Below are positions 46,707-55,509 of a stretch of DNA of 64,000 nt, in pieces. Source of the DNA: Mucilaginibacter mallensis (GTDB taxonomy: Bacteria; Bacteroidota; Bacteroidia; Sphingobacteriales; Sphingobacteriaceae); assembly GCF_900105165.1 (NCBI RefSeq), contig NZ_LT629740.1:1922001-1986000 (forward strand), given 5' to 3'. The notes under the pieces are model-generated. The model was given only the letters and a program-made list of their open reading frames with translations. It was not told where the DNA came from and did no database searches. The translations under genes and the position numbers were made by a program. Position 1 is the first letter of the stretch. The number at the start of each line of letters is the position of its first letter.

Positions 46707-46750
46707 AAATGCAAAACGGCCTGTCAATTTTGACAGGCCGTTTTGCATTT
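46707..46750. terminator. Strong bidirectional terminator between the symporter and araR genes
   Basis: Perfect 21-bp stem (AAATGCAAAACGGCCTGTCAA and its complement) with a 2-base centre. A and T runs at the ends allow termination in both directions. It separates the convergent symporter and araR genes. Confidence 0.93.
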
Positions 46751-46779
46751 ATCATGAAAAGTGATAGAAACCCATCACA

Positions 46780-47487
46780 TTAAAATATCAAATTAGTAGG
46801 GTTAGGTATCAGGTTTAAAAATGCCTGGAACTTGGCATAATAGTTCTGCATATTGAGTTGATAGTAAAATGCACCCCGGCGTGATCCTGATTTATCCTTA
46901 TCAGCCTGTTTTATGAGTAAGCCTGTAGCCAATATTCTTTTGCTGAAATTACGTTTGTCTATTGATGTGTTATAAACGCTTTCGTACAAACTTTGTAATT
47001 GCGGTATAGTAAACCTGCTGGGCAGTAGTTCAAATAAGATAGGGTGGAGGGCAGCTTTATAGCGTACACGTCTTTTTGCCAGCTCAACCATTTCCTGCTG
47101 ATCGAAAATAAGCTTGGGCATACGTTTTAAGCTAAACCATTCAGGGTGATAATCAGTATTAAGCTGTTTTTCGTACTTAAGAATATCAATTAAGGCAAAA
47201 TAAGCAGTGGAAACGGTTCTTTCCATTGGGTCGCGGTGTGGGTCGCCAAAGGTGTGCAGCTGTTCAAGATACATGCCATCCAACCCGGTGAGCTGTTTAA
47301 GTATGCGGTTTGATGCCTGATCAATACTTTCATTTTCCTGCACAAAGCCGCCCATAAGGCTCCATTTGCCTTTTTCGGGTTCAAAACCACGTTGTATCAA
47401 TAAAATTTTTAATGTATCACCGTCAAAACCAAAAACTATACAATCTACAGCCTGGATAAACCGGCTTTGCTTGGCATATTTTATCAT
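46780..47487 (-). CDS. araR: Nudix-type arabinose regulator (AraR/NrtR family)
   Basis: Cytoplasmic transcription factor of 235 residues with an N-terminal Nudix-fold domain and a C-terminal winged helix (about residues 150-225, LPSRFTIPQLQSLYESVYN, DKRNFSKRIL). The Nudix box is degenerate. G47-x5-E53-x7-R61 is retained, but the catalytic REUxEE positions read I62, Q65 and L66, so hydrolysis is not expected and the pocket is free to bind an effector. Bacteroides AraR is such a Nudix-derived repressor that responds to L-arabinose, and the position between the ara genes and the arabinan enzymes supports the same role here. On its strand a possible -7 element, TATTTTTG, lies at 47516-47523. Confidence 0.85.
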   Translation of the reverse strand: MIKYAKQSRFIQAVDCIVFGFDGDTLKILLIQRGFEPEKGKWSLMGGFVQENESIDQASNRILKQLTGLDGMYLEQLHTFGDPHRDPMERTVSTAYFALIDILKYEKQLNTDYHPEWFSLKRMPKLIFDQQEMVELAKRRVRYKAALHPILFELLPSRFTIPQLQSLYESVYNTSIDKRNFSKRILATGLLIKQADKDKSGSRRGAFYYQLNMQNYYAKFQAFLNLIPNPTNLIF

Positions 47488-47780
47488 TTATTACAACAAG
47501 GATTAAAGTGCATAACAAAAATAGAAAAATATTGGTATTAGGAAACGCAAATTGTTGTTCGATGAACACATGTAACGTAACAATAGCAATGATAAATATT
47601 TTGATCCATAAAACAATTTAAAATAATTTAAGTGTTTTTTTTACAATTATAATATTTTTTATACATTAGCGCTTAATCTGTTATTTGGATTAAACCAATT
47701 ATATTCGGCTCTCAATTATAAACACATAAAGTACAGAATGCCTGTTAACTTATAATAAGCTAATGCTATCATTTTAAATT

Positions 47781-48953
47781 ATGAAAAAGAACATCCAATT
47801 AATCCTCGCAGCAGCCTGTTTTTCAACACTGTTTGTGGCATGTAACCATGCATCAAGTACAAAAAACGGTTCAGATAAGGACTCAACTGCTGCGCAGGCG
47901 CCGCAAATTCCTGATTCTGCAAATTTTAAAGCCACCGTACAAGGTAAGCAGGTTGATTTGTATACTTTGAAAAACAAAAACGGTGTGACTGTGGCTATTA
48001 CCAACTTTGGTGGCCGCCTGGTGAGCCTGTTGGTGCCAAATAAAGATGGAAAACTTACCGATGTAATATTAGGCCACGATAGCCTGTCAGGATATCAAAT
48101 AAAAGCTGAAACTTATTTTGGAGCTATAATAGGCCGTTACGGCAATCGTATTGGCAAAGGTAAATTTAACCTTGATGGCAAAAGCTATCAGTTAGATCTG
48201 AACGATAAAATAAACACGCTGCATGGCGGTTTTAACGGGTTTTATAAACAGGTATTTGACGCTAAAAAAGTGGGTGATCAGCAGTTGGAACTGACCTATG
48301 TTTCAAAAGATGGCGAAGGTGGTTATCCCGGAATGTTAACCTCAAAAATAACCTACACATTAACAGATGATAACGCACTGAAGATAGAATATTCGGCTAC
48401 AACTGATAAGGCTACTATCGTAAACTTAACCAATCACGCGTATTTTAACCTGAATGGTGCAGGTACGCCAACCATCACCAACGATTCATTAAAGATAGAT
48501 GCCGATAATATAACGCCTGTAGATACCACGCTTATACCAACCGGTAAGTTTGAAAAAGTAAAAGGTACACCATTTGATTTTACTTCGTTCAAAACCATTG
48601 GTGCTGATATTGATAAAACGGATGATCAACTAAAGGCAGGCAAAGGTTACGACCACAACTTTGTATTGAACAAGCATGATATCAGCCAATCAATAGCTAC
48701 AGTAAAAAGCCCTGAGACTGGTATTGTAATGGATATTTATACTACCGAACCAGGTCTGCAATTTTACAGCGGTAACTTTTTAACAGGTTTAAGCGATGGT
48801 AAAGGTAAAGCTACCTATGCGCATCGCTCGGCATTATGCCTGGAAACTCAGCATTTTCCTGATTCTCCAAACGAACCGTCATTCCCGTCAACCGTTTTAA
48901 AACCGGGTGAAACATACCATACAACCACTATTTACAAATTTAGCGTTAAGTAG
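47781..48953 (+). CDS. galM: Aldose 1-epimerase lipoprotein
   Basis: Mutarotase of 390 residues interconverting alpha and beta anomers of aldoses, here probably arabinose. It is unusual for GalM in having a lipobox (LFVAC, Cys21) and a linker, so it should act in the periplasm or on the surface. Family motifs include TNFGGRLVSLLVPNKDG, IGRYGNRIGKGKF, the catalytic His in LTNHAYFNLNG, and the catalytic Glu in CLETQHFPDSPN. It is the first gene of the arabinan enzyme operon, preceded by 293 bp of AT-rich DNA and followed after 51 bp by GH51. Confidence 0.93.
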   Translation: MKKNIQLILAAACFSTLFVACNHASSTKNGSDKDSTAAQAPQIPDSANFKATVQGKQVDLYTLKNKNGVTVAITNFGGRLVSLLVPNKDGKLTDVILGHDSLSGYQIKAETYFGAIIGRYGNRIGKGKFNLDGKSYQLDLNDKINTLHGGFNGFYKQVFDAKKVGDQQLELTYVSKDGEGGYPGMLTSKITYTLTDDNALKIEYSATTDKATIVNLTNHAYFNLNGAGTPTITNDSLKIDADNITPVDTTLIPTGKFEKVKGTPFDFTSFKTIGADIDKTDDQLKAGKGYDHNFVLNKHDISQSIATVKSPETGIVMDIYTTEPGLQFYSGNFLTGLSDGKGKATYAHRSALCLETQHFPDSPNEPSFPSTVLKPGETYHTTTIYKFSVK

Positions 48954-49004
48954 CTTTAAGATACTGATAATCATTTTATTATAAATTATTAATTTTCAAA
49001 ATAT

Positions 49005-50543
49005 ATGAAATTAAGGGCCTGTTTTTTGTCTATACTTTTTGTTTCTGCCGGATTAACGTCCCAAGCGCAGACAAATATCAGCGTATCGGTTAGTGACAAA
49101 GCCGAACCAACGATCAGTAAGTACATCTATAGCAACTTCGCCGAGCATTTAGGCAGGGGTATTTATGATGGTTTTTATGTGGGCGATACTTCAAAGATAC
49201 CCAACACAAATGGTGTGCGGAATGATGTTATCGATGCCTTAAAAAAGATGAAGATACCAGCCCTAAGATGGCCAGGGGGCTGCTTTGCCGATACTTACCA
49301 TTGGAAAGATGGTATAGGCGATAAAAGTAAAAGACCGGCAATTGTAAACAAATGGTGGGGAGGCGTTACCGAAGACAATAGTTTTGGAACTAAGGAATTT
49401 CTGAATATGTGTGAAGCCATTGGAACTGATCCTTATATATCAGGAAACGTTGGCAGCGGAACGGTACAAGAACTATCTGATTGGGTTGCTTACACAACTT
49501 CTGATAATAAGAACCCGATGTCGGACCTTAGAAAAACGACCGGCAGAGATAAAGCATGGAAAGTAGCATTTTGGGGCATAGGCAACGAAGCCTGGGGATG
49601 CGGTGGCAATATGACGCCCGAATACTATGCAAATGAATTTAAGAAATATTCAACTTTTATGTCGAGCGGTTCCGGGAAAATGTTCAGGATAGCATCAGGT
49701 GCAAACTCTGATGATTACCACTGGACGGATGTGCTAATGAAGAACATTCCACAAGGCTTAATTGAAGGTATTGCTTTACACCATTATGCAATTATTGATT
49801 GGGATCATAAAGGGCCTGCAATAAAATTTACCGAAGATCAATATTTTAAAACTATGAAGAGCGCTTTGCTGATGGATACATTGGTTACCAAACATTCGGC
49901 AATAATGGATAAATATGATCCTCAAAAGAAAATAGCGCTTGTTGTTGATGAGTGGGGCGGATGGTATGATGTAGAACCTGGCACCAATCCCGGCTTTTTA
50001 TACCAGCAAAATAGTATGCGTGATGCTATGATAGCAGGTGCAACGCTGAATATCTTTAATAATCACTGCGACCGTGTGCGCATGGCTAACCTGGCACAAT
50101 GTATAAATGTATTGCAGGCCGTTATTCTTACACAAGGTAATAAGATCATACTTACGCCAACTTATCATGTAATGGAAATGTACAATGTGCACCAGGATGC
50201 AACTTTAATTCCAGTTACAGTTAACAGCGATGACTATGTATTTGGATCAGAAAAACTTGCAGCTATTTCAGCTTCGGCATCAAAAGATAAAAACGGAATT
50301 GTACACATATCACTCGTAAATATCGACCCAAACAAAAATCATAAAGTATCATTGAACCTGGATGGTAAAAAGTTCACTGTAGTTAAGGGCAGGATATTGG
50401 CATCAGCAAAAGTTCAGGATTATAACTCCTTTGATGAGCCAAACAAGATCGAACCAAAAGAATTTAATGGAGCGGTTATAAAAAGTAATACTATAAGTGT
50501 AAACATGCCGTCTGCATCAGTTATTGTGCTGGCATTAAACTAA
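49005..50543 (+). CDS. GH51 alpha-L-arabinofuranosidase 1
   Basis: Exported GH51 enzyme of 512 residues releasing terminal alpha-L-arabinofuranose from arabinan or arabino-oligosaccharides. Signal peptide ends at TSQAQ. RWPGGCFADTYHWKDGIG is a GH51 hallmark. The acid/base is Glu195 in GIGNEAWGCGG and the nucleophile is Glu316 in VVDEWGGWYD. A C-terminal beta-sandwich follows. It differs from the second GH51 of this operon in lacking the N-terminal carbohydrate-binding-like domain. Confidence 0.93.
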   Translation: MKLRACFLSILFVSAGLTSQAQTNISVSVSDKAEPTISKYIYSNFAEHLGRGIYDGFYVGDTSKIPNTNGVRNDVIDALKKMKIPALRWPGGCFADTYHWKDGIGDKSKRPAIVNKWWGGVTEDNSFGTKEFLNMCEAIGTDPYISGNVGSGTVQELSDWVAYTTSDNKNPMSDLRKTTGRDKAWKVAFWGIGNEAWGCGGNMTPEYYANEFKKYSTFMSSGSGKMFRIASGANSDDYHWTDVLMKNIPQGLIEGIALHHYAIIDWDHKGPAIKFTEDQYFKTMKSALLMDTLVTKHSAIMDKYDPQKKIALVVDEWGGWYDVEPGTNPGFLYQQNSMRDAMIAGATLNIFNNHCDRVRMANLAQCINVLQAVILTQGNKIILTPTYHVMEMYNVHQDATLIPVTVNSDDYVFGSEKLAAISASASKDKNGIVHISLVNIDPNKNHKVSLNLDGKKFTVVKGRILASAKVQDYNSFDEPNKIEPKEFNGAVIKSNTISVNMPSASVIVLALN

Positions 50544-50568
50544 ATGCACAATAAGTAAACTACTATAG

Positions 50569-52062
50569 ATGAAAAAGATAAAGTACTTATCGGTTATCGC
50601 AGCAGCAGTAGCCCTGATATCATCATGCGGAAAAAAAGGCGTTACCCCAAGTGGTGGCAACGGCACCAAAGTCACAACGGATACAACGGTAACTACTACC
50701 ACATTTAATATCAACTCCATTGAGGATACTTATGCTGATGTGGCTCCGTTTTTGGATTACTCAAAATGGACCGTTTATAATGTACATGATCCATCTATAA
50801 AAAAGTTTGGCGATTATTATTACTGTTATAGTACGGATGTTGCCTATGGTATTACCGTGCGTTCGGGAATACAGATTCGCCGGTCGAAAGATCTGGTGCA
50901 ATGGGAGTTTGTGGGCTGGGTGTTTTCTCAGTTGCCAGCACTTGGTTCGCAATATATAGTATCACAGGGTGGTACGCCGTATAATGCGTTATGGGCGCCA
51001 TATGTGTCAAAAGTTGGTAACCAGTACCGTTTGTACTATTCATTATCATCGGCTACGCCCAGGTTAAGTGTTATCGGCATGGCAACTGCAACCGATCCGG
51101 CCGGCCCGTGGACAGAAACCGGGTTGGTGGTATCATCAACCAATAACAGTATCACACAAACCAATGCGATTGACCCTACGGTGGTAACTACAGCGGCGGG
51201 CGATCAGTATATGTATTATGGTTCTGCATGGGATGGTATCTACATATTAAAGCTTAACCCAACTACCGGTTTGGCTGCAACAAGCGGCGATATAGGTGTC
51301 CGTATAGCCAACCGTGGTTTTACCAATGGTGTGTATAATGGTAATATTGAAGGGTCGGAGGTGATCTACAACCCAACCTTAAAAAAATATTTCCTGTTTA
51401 TATCTTACGACTGGCTGCAAACCAAGTACAACGTAAGGGTTGGCAGGGCCGATAGTCCAACAGGGCCATATTACGATTATAATGGAGTTGATTTAAATAC
51501 CAATATCGATCACGGGCCGATGATTGTTGCGCCGTACCAGTTTACCGGTCATGGTGGCTGGCAGGGTACGGGCCATTGCGGTGTGTTTGATGATGGCAAC
51601 GGCCAGTATTATATGGCGCACCAGGGCAGGCCCGCTGTAAACTCTTATTTTATGGACCTGCATGTGCGCAAAATCGAATGGACTCCTGATGGATGGCCTA
51701 TTGTACTGCCTGAACGCTATGCAAACGTAGTACAAACTGCTGTAGCAGCCGCAGATCTGGCCGGAAAATGGGAACGTATTGAACTGGATTACCATGTAGT
51801 GCCGGGTTATGCCGATACACAGGTATCGCCTGACATGCAGGTGGCTACATCCATAAATATTAATGCCGATGGAACTATAAGCGGTACTGCAACCGGTACA
51901 TGGACCTATACAGCCCCGTGGATGCTTATAAAATGGAGCACTGGCGCTACTGAAAATGTAATAGTAAAGCGTGAGCGGGATTGGGAAAATAGTGTTGCCA
52001 CCACGCTGGTATATTCGGGGTTAAATAATACCGGTATAGCCGTTTGGGGTAAGAAAAGATAA
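50569..52062 (+). CDS. GH43 endo-arabinanase lipoprotein with C-terminal beta domain
   Basis: Surface-type lipoprotein (lipobox LISSC, Cys20) of 497 residues with a GH43 propeller and a C-terminal beta-barrel extension of about 100 residues (LAGKWERIELDYHVVPGYAD onward), as in two-domain endo-1,5-alpha-L-arabinanases. Catalytic residues: Asp74 in VHDPSI, Asp in TNAIDPTVV, and Glu261 in GNIEGSE. GHGGWQGTGHCGVFDDGNGQYYMAHQGRP carries the His typical of arabinanases. A Thr-rich linker follows the lipobox. It probably makes the first surface cuts in arabinan. Confidence 0.88.
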   Translation: MKKIKYLSVIAAAVALISSCGKKGVTPSGGNGTKVTTDTTVTTTTFNINSIEDTYADVAPFLDYSKWTVYNVHDPSIKKFGDYYYCYSTDVAYGITVRSGIQIRRSKDLVQWEFVGWVFSQLPALGSQYIVSQGGTPYNALWAPYVSKVGNQYRLYYSLSSATPRLSVIGMATATDPAGPWTETGLVVSSTNNSITQTNAIDPTVVTTAAGDQYMYYGSAWDGIYILKLNPTTGLAATSGDIGVRIANRGFTNGVYNGNIEGSEVIYNPTLKKYFLFISYDWLQTKYNVRVGRADSPTGPYYDYNGVDLNTNIDHGPMIVAPYQFTGHGGWQGTGHCGVFDDGNGQYYMAHQGRPAVNSYFMDLHVRKIEWTPDGWPIVLPERYANVVQTAVAAADLAGKWERIELDYHVVPGYADTQVSPDMQVATSININADGTISGTATGTWTYTAPWMLIKWSTGATENVIVKRERDWENSVATTLVYSGLNNTGIAVWGKKR

Positions 52063-52092
52063 TAAACAGATATATTTTTTAAGCATCATATA

Positions 52093-54072
52093 ATGAGGAA
52101 ATATTTTTGGGCGCTATGCGCTGCTGGTACTTGCCTGTCGGCTATGGCACAGCAAAAAAGCCCTGCAAAAACTTATATAATTAAGGCTGATAGTGTAAAA
52201 GCACACGTGCAGCCTACCATGTACGGGATATTTTTTGAAGATATAAATATGGCTGCCGACGGCGGTTTGTATGCCGAACTGGTAAAGAACCGCTCATTTG
52301 AGTTTTTCCCAAGTTTGATGGGATGGACCGAGGTAAAAAAGGATGGCGGCGAAGGCAGCGTAGAAGTAATAGACCGCTCCAAAGAACGGCCTGAAAACCC
52401 ACATTTTGTTACGCTGACCGTAAAATCAAATTCAGGCTATTATGGTTTGGCTAATGAAGGTTTCCGAGGCATCGGTGTTAAAAAGGATGAAACCTATAGC
52501 TTTTCAGTTATTGCCCGCCAGCATGCGGATAGTAAAATTGAACTGCATGTAGAGTTGGCTGATGCCAATGGAACGGTTTTAGGTCATGCTGATTTGAAGC
52601 CCGGCAATCAGGATTGGGAAAAATATAATGTAAAGTTTAAATCGAATGCTACAGTACAAAAGGCGCACTTGAATGTGTATGCTAAAAATGCGGGTGCTAT
52701 TGATTTGGATATGGTATCGCTTTTCCCCGAACACACCTGGAAAAACCGGCCGGGTGGTTTGCGTGCCGACCTGGTACAAAAACTGGCGGATATGAAACCC
52801 GGTTTCTTACGTTTCCCAGGCGGATGTATTGTGGAGGGCCGCGATTTGGCAACGCGTTACCAATGGAAAAAAACCATCGGCGATATTGATAAGCGCGAAA
52901 ATTTGATCAACCGCTGGAATACGGAATTTAAGCATCGCCCAACGCCTGATTATTATCAATCATTTGGTTTAGGCTTTATGGAATATTTCCAATTGGCTGA
53001 AGATATTGGCGCTGAACCTCTACCAATATTAAATTGCGGTATGGCTTGTCAGTTCAATACCGGGCAAACTGTTCCTTTAGATCAGCTTGACCCATATGTA
53101 CAGGACGCGCTCGACCTGATCGAGTTTGCCAATGGTTCAACTGATACCAAATGGGGTAACCTGCGTGCGCAATTAGGTCACCCTGTACCATTCAATTTAA
53201 AAATGATGGGGATTGGCAATGAGCAATGGGGCGATAACTATATTCCTCGCTGGAAGATCTTTATTAAAGCGATAAAAGATAAATATCCATACATGAAACT
53301 GGTATCAAGCCTGGGGCCTGATCCTGACGGTGAGAAATTCAACTTCCTGAACAATACTTTCAGGGGCTTGAACGCTGATATTTTGGATGAGCATTATTAC
53401 CGCTCGCCGCAATGGTTCCTGGATAATTCAAAACGCTACGATAACTACGATAGAAAAGGGCCCAAAATATTTGCTGGCGAATATGCTGCCCAAAGCGTAG
53501 GTATTGCAAGCCCTGATAATAAAAATAATTGGCAATGTGCCTTATCTGAAGCCGCTTTTATGACAGGCTTGGAGCGTAATGCCGATGTGGTGAACATGGC
53601 GTCATACGCTCCGTTATTTGCCCATGTTGATGGCTGGCAGTGGACGCCGGATGAGATCTGGTTTGATAACTTGCGCTCATACGGTACACCAAATTATTAT
53701 GTGCAAGAGTTGTATTCATTATACAAGGGAACAGATGTTGTTCCACTTAAATTAAATAACCAGGCAGTTAGCGGGCAAAACGGGGTATACGCTTCGGCTG
53801 TAACAGATAGTAAGACGCATGAACTGATCATAAAGTTCATCAATTCAGGTAAAGTATCGCAAAGTGCTGGTTTTGTTATCAAAGGGAAGAAACTCAAATC
53901 AACTGCCACATTGATCACATTACGTAGTGATGATCTGACGGCTGTTAACTCTTTGGATAAACCAACAAGCATCAGCCCGGTGCAGCGCACAATTCAGCTA
54001 AGCGGTAATAAGATCAGTCTGACCGTAAAGCCATATTCAATGAATGTTATACGTGTTAAATTAAGCAACTAA
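52093..54072 (+). CDS. GH51 alpha-L-arabinofuranosidase 2 with N-terminal carbohydrate-binding-like domain
   Basis: Exported GH51 enzyme of 659 residues. Signal peptide ends at LSAMAQ. An N-terminal module (MYGIFFEDINMAADGGLYAELVKNRSFE opening, then a beta-sandwich to about residue 220) precedes the barrel. The acid/base is Glu377 in MGIGNEQWGDNY and the nucleophile is Glu463 in IFAGEYAAQS. This longer architecture is typical of arabinofuranosidases acting on polymeric or branched arabinan. It starts 30 bp after the GH43 gene, in the same operon. Confidence 0.93.
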   Translation: MRKYFWALCAAGTCLSAMAQQKSPAKTYIIKADSVKAHVQPTMYGIFFEDINMAADGGLYAELVKNRSFEFFPSLMGWTEVKKDGGEGSVEVIDRSKERPENPHFVTLTVKSNSGYYGLANEGFRGIGVKKDETYSFSVIARQHADSKIELHVELADANGTVLGHADLKPGNQDWEKYNVKFKSNATVQKAHLNVYAKNAGAIDLDMVSLFPEHTWKNRPGGLRADLVQKLADMKPGFLRFPGGCIVEGRDLATRYQWKKTIGDIDKRENLINRWNTEFKHRPTPDYYQSFGLGFMEYFQLAEDIGAEPLPILNCGMACQFNTGQTVPLDQLDPYVQDALDLIEFANGSTDTKWGNLRAQLGHPVPFNLKMMGIGNEQWGDNYIPRWKIFIKAIKDKYPYMKLVSSLGPDPDGEKFNFLNNTFRGLNADILDEHYYRSPQWFLDNSKRYDNYDRKGPKIFAGEYAAQSVGIASPDNKNNWQCALSEAAFMTGLERNADVVNMASYAPLFAHVDGWQWTPDEIWFDNLRSYGTPNYYVQELYSLYKGTDVVPLKLNNQAVSGQNGVYASAVTDSKTHELIIKFINSGKVSQSAGFVIKGKKLKSTATLITLRSDDLTAVNSLDKPTSISPVQRTIQLSGNKISLTVKPYSMNVIRVKLSN

Positions 54073-54093
54073 ACAAACCTATCCGGCTATAAA

Positions 54094-55119
54094 ATGAAAA
54101 AGATATACCTGTTCTTACTGTTTTTTATAGCCGGATCGGCGTTTGCTGTTGCGCAGGAACTAAAAACTGATATTTCGGTACATGACCCTGTAATGATCAG
54201 GCAGGATAGCACCTATTATGTTTTTTCAACAGGCTGGGGGATAAGTGTATGGTCGTCAAAAGATATGTTGCACTGGAAACAGGAAAAGCCTGTTTTTGCC
54301 CAGGTACCACAATGGACTGTTGATTCCATTCCCGGTTTTAAGAACCATATTTGGGCGCCTGATATCTCTTATTATAATGGTATGTATTACTTATACTATG
54401 CGGTATCGGCGTTTGGTAAAAATACATCGTGCATAGGCGTGGCGATTAATAAAACATTAAATCCGGCTGATAGTGCCTTTAAATGGATTGATAAAGGTAT
54501 AATAATAGAATCCCGCCCCGGAAAAGATAATTGGAATGCTATCGATCCAAACTTAATAACGGATAAGAACGGCACACCATACCTTGCTTTTGGTTCATTT
54601 TGGGAAGGATTGAAAATTGTGCGTCTTAAAAAGGACAGACTGAGTATAGATGAAGATCAAAATAAACTCATCACACTAGCCAGTCGGCAAAAGGATGCAA
54701 GTGCTACAGCAAATATGCCTTCGGTTGATGGTAACCCGGTTGATGCTGGTGGTAATGCTATTGAAGCGCCCTTTATTTTCAGGAAAGGTGCATACTTTTA
54801 CCTGTTTGCCTCTATTGATTATTGCTGCAAAGGGCCAAAAAGCACTTATAAAATGATTGTTGGCCGCTCAAAAAAACTGCTTGGCCCTTATGTGGATGAA
54901 AATAATATACCGATGCAGCATGGCGGTGGCACTATAGTACTTGCCGGTGATAAAAACTGGTATGGCGTAGGCCACAATGCCGTATGCAATTTTAACGGGA
55001 CAGATTATCTGATATTCCACGGATACGATGCCGCTGACAGGGGAATATCAAAGTTGAGAATTGAAAAACTATCATGGAAAAAAGGTTGGCCCGTTGTCGC
55101 ATCGATTGCAGCAAAATAG
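54094..55119 (+). CDS. GH43 endo-1,5-alpha-L-arabinanase
   Basis: Secreted single-domain GH43 enzyme of 341 residues. Signal peptide ends at AFAVAQ. The catalytic triad is visible: Asp31 in VHDPVM, Asp in WNAIDPNLI, and Glu224 in NAIEAPFIF. YGVGHNAVCNF and IFHGYDAADRG match the arabinanase chloride/calcium-site His region. The start is 21 bp after the GH51 stop. It complements the two-domain GH43 lipoprotein, probably working on shorter arabinan chains in the periplasm. Confidence 0.9.
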   Translation: MKKIYLFLLFFIAGSAFAVAQELKTDISVHDPVMIRQDSTYYVFSTGWGISVWSSKDMLHWKQEKPVFAQVPQWTVDSIPGFKNHIWAPDISYYNGMYYLYYAVSAFGKNTSCIGVAINKTLNPADSAFKWIDKGIIIESRPGKDNWNAIDPNLITDKNGTPYLAFGSFWEGLKIVRLKKDRLSIDEDQNKLITLASRQKDASATANMPSVDGNPVDAGGNAIEAPFIFRKGAYFYLFASIDYCCKGPKSTYKMIVGRSKKLLGPYVDENNIPMQHGGGTIVLAGDKNWYGVGHNAVCNFNGTDYLIFHGYDAADRGISKLRIEKLSWKKGWPVVASIAAK

Positions 55120-55396
55120 CAGTAAATAAATAAAGCTCCTCTTCTTCTGAAATCGGTATAAAAATACTCTTCTTCTCATTGAAAATTACATTCGGTTTTT
55201 CAATATTAATGTTATATAGTATATATAATTATTAAATGTATTAATATACTATTCTATTTATTAAATAAATTAGAAATGTTTTACGTTTTAAGTGTATTAA
55301 AGTGACTAATAGGTGCTTTGTTTACTCCATATATCTCTTGCATTTTTTTATGTAAATAGCTAAAACTGTTTAGTGACATTAAAAATAAACATCAAA

Positions 55397-55427
55397 AAAG
55401 AAAAGTGTTTTTTTAACACTTTTCTTT
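55397..55427. promoter_or_regulatory. Hairpin upstream of the second susC promoter
   Basis: Perfect 13-bp arms AAAGAAAAGTGTT / AACACTTTTCTTT with a 5-T loop. It could end transcription arriving from the GH43 gene or insulate the susC promoter. The right arm is not followed by a T run. Confidence 0.65.
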
Positions 55428-55437
55428 GATTGTTTTA

Positions 55438-55467
55438 TTGACAATTAAATATTTCCTTATATATTTG
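55438..55467 (+). promoter_or_regulatory. Bacteroidetes-type promoter of the second susC gene
   Basis: TATATTTG at 55460-55467 is a perfect match to the -7 consensus TAnnTTTG. TTG at 55438-55440, 19 bases upstream, fits the -33 element. Transcription would start near 55472 and give a leader of about 38 bases. Confidence 0.65.
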
Positions 55468-55509
55468 GTTAACAATAACCAATTTATAAACCAATTAAAA
55501 CCAATTTTC

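Larger units (their letters stand above)
55120..55509. other. 390-bp promoter/leader region of the second susCD operon
   Basis: Very AT-rich DNA that contains a stable hairpin (55397-55427), a promoter-like pair of boxes (55438-55467) and three AACCAATT words (55477-55506) just before the ATG. No gene is present upstream of the hairpin. Confidence 0.6.
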
